Shown piece after piece: positions 5,442-5,624 of a stretch of 5,624 nt of DNA. Position 1 is the stretch's first letter. Each line of letters starts with the position of its first letter. The position numbers and the translations under genes are program-made. The stretch spans positions 1 to 5,624 of the forward strand of contig WGBL01000020.1 of the NCBI GenBank assembly GCA_015494375.1. The letters are read 5' to 3'. This DNA is from Hyphomicrobiales bacterium (lineage in GTDB: Bacteria > Pseudomonadota > Alphaproteobacteria > Rhizobiales > S144-23). The notes below the pieces were generated by a model. That model was not told the DNA's origin and did no database searches. It saw only the letters and a program-made list of their open reading frames with translations.

Positions 5442-5624
5442 ATGTCGACGCGAGAGGACGCCGGCGAAAACCTGATCATCGATTCGCGCGAGGACCTCAT
5501 CGCCTATTTTGCGGCGGGTGAGAAGCCCAGAGCGCGCTGGCGCGTCGGCACCGAGCATGAAAAATTCGCCTTCACGACTGACGATTTCAAGCCGCTCCCC
5601 TATGAGGGCGCACGCGGCATCCGC
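5442..5624 (+). CDS. gshA: Glutamate-cysteine ligase, N-terminal part (cut by window end)
   Basis: Only the first 61 codons are present and the frame runs off the window without a stop. The enzyme joins glutamate and cysteine using ATP, the first step of glutathione synthesis, in the cytoplasm. The N-terminus has the family layout: an SREDLIAYFAAGEKP helix (residues 15-29), then RWRVGTEHEKFAF (33-45), which holds the E-H-E-K-F signature of the GCS2 type found in alphaproteobacteria and plants, then PLPYEG (52-57). The start is supported by AGGAGAGG 5 nt upstream. It lies on the same strand as rsmE, a neighbour I recall in other alphaproteobacteria. The 13-14-bp array occupies its 5' region. 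The catalytic core beyond residue 61 cannot be judged here. Confidence 0.93.
   Translation, partial: MSTREDAGENLIIDSREDLIAYFAAGEKPRARWRVGTEHEKFAFTTDDFKPLPYEGARGIR

Noticed and set aside
5092..5500. Minus-strand frames across the array reading pentapeptide-like runs (LxGNL, GQPLxG)
   Set aside because: The resemblance to pentapeptide-repeat proteins comes from the 13-14-bp DNA repeat. The phase shifts with each 14-bp unit, no single frame sustains the pattern, and the frames run antisense into rsmE and gshA.

Overview
The window reads as ordinary chromosomal DNA from a GC-rich alphaproteobacterium. The evidence is the pairing of a DUF4170 protein with an MsbA-type exporter, the divergent ubiA / rsmE pair followed by a glutamate-cysteine ligase of the alphaproteobacterial/plant (GCS2) type, and strong G/C bias at third codon positions. 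I cannot name the family or genus. I see no mobile element, CRISPR array, RNA gene or defence system.

Layout. Bases 1-247 hold no gene I can identify; they contain a long hairpin (156-207) just beyond the 3' end of msbA. Bases 248-2305 (minus) encode an MsbA-like lipid A/lipid ABC exporter. Four bases upstream of its preferred start ends a DUF4170 gene (2310-2681, minus), so the two look like one operon. Bases 2682-3071 are non-coding and contain two hairpins, one near a run of seven T (minus strand), which may end the ubiA transcript. Bases 3072-4079 (minus) encode UbiA, the 4-hydroxybenzoate polyprenyltransferase of ubiquinone synthesis. A divergent intergenic region (4080-4364) carries two short tandem duplications. 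Bases 4365-5165 (plus) encode RsmE, the 16S rRNA m3U1498 methyltransferase. A 276-bp gap follows, largely filled by a degenerate 13-14-bp tandem array (5234-5418). The start of glutamate-cysteine ligase (5442 to the window end, plus) follows the array directly behind a clear Shine-Dalgarno sequence.

The genes are housekeeping: outer-membrane lipid export, quinone synthesis, rRNA modification and glutathione synthesis. The most unusual signal is the 14-unit array in the gshA 5' region. It belongs to a wider pattern: every less-conserved stretch between or at the ends of these genes carries short tandem duplications (12, 16, 18, 20 and 13-14 bp units). Two of these touch start regions, at rsmE and gshA. 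This looks like a slippage-prone genome, and some of the repeats may affect translation initiation. I found no clear evidence for a new multi-gene system.
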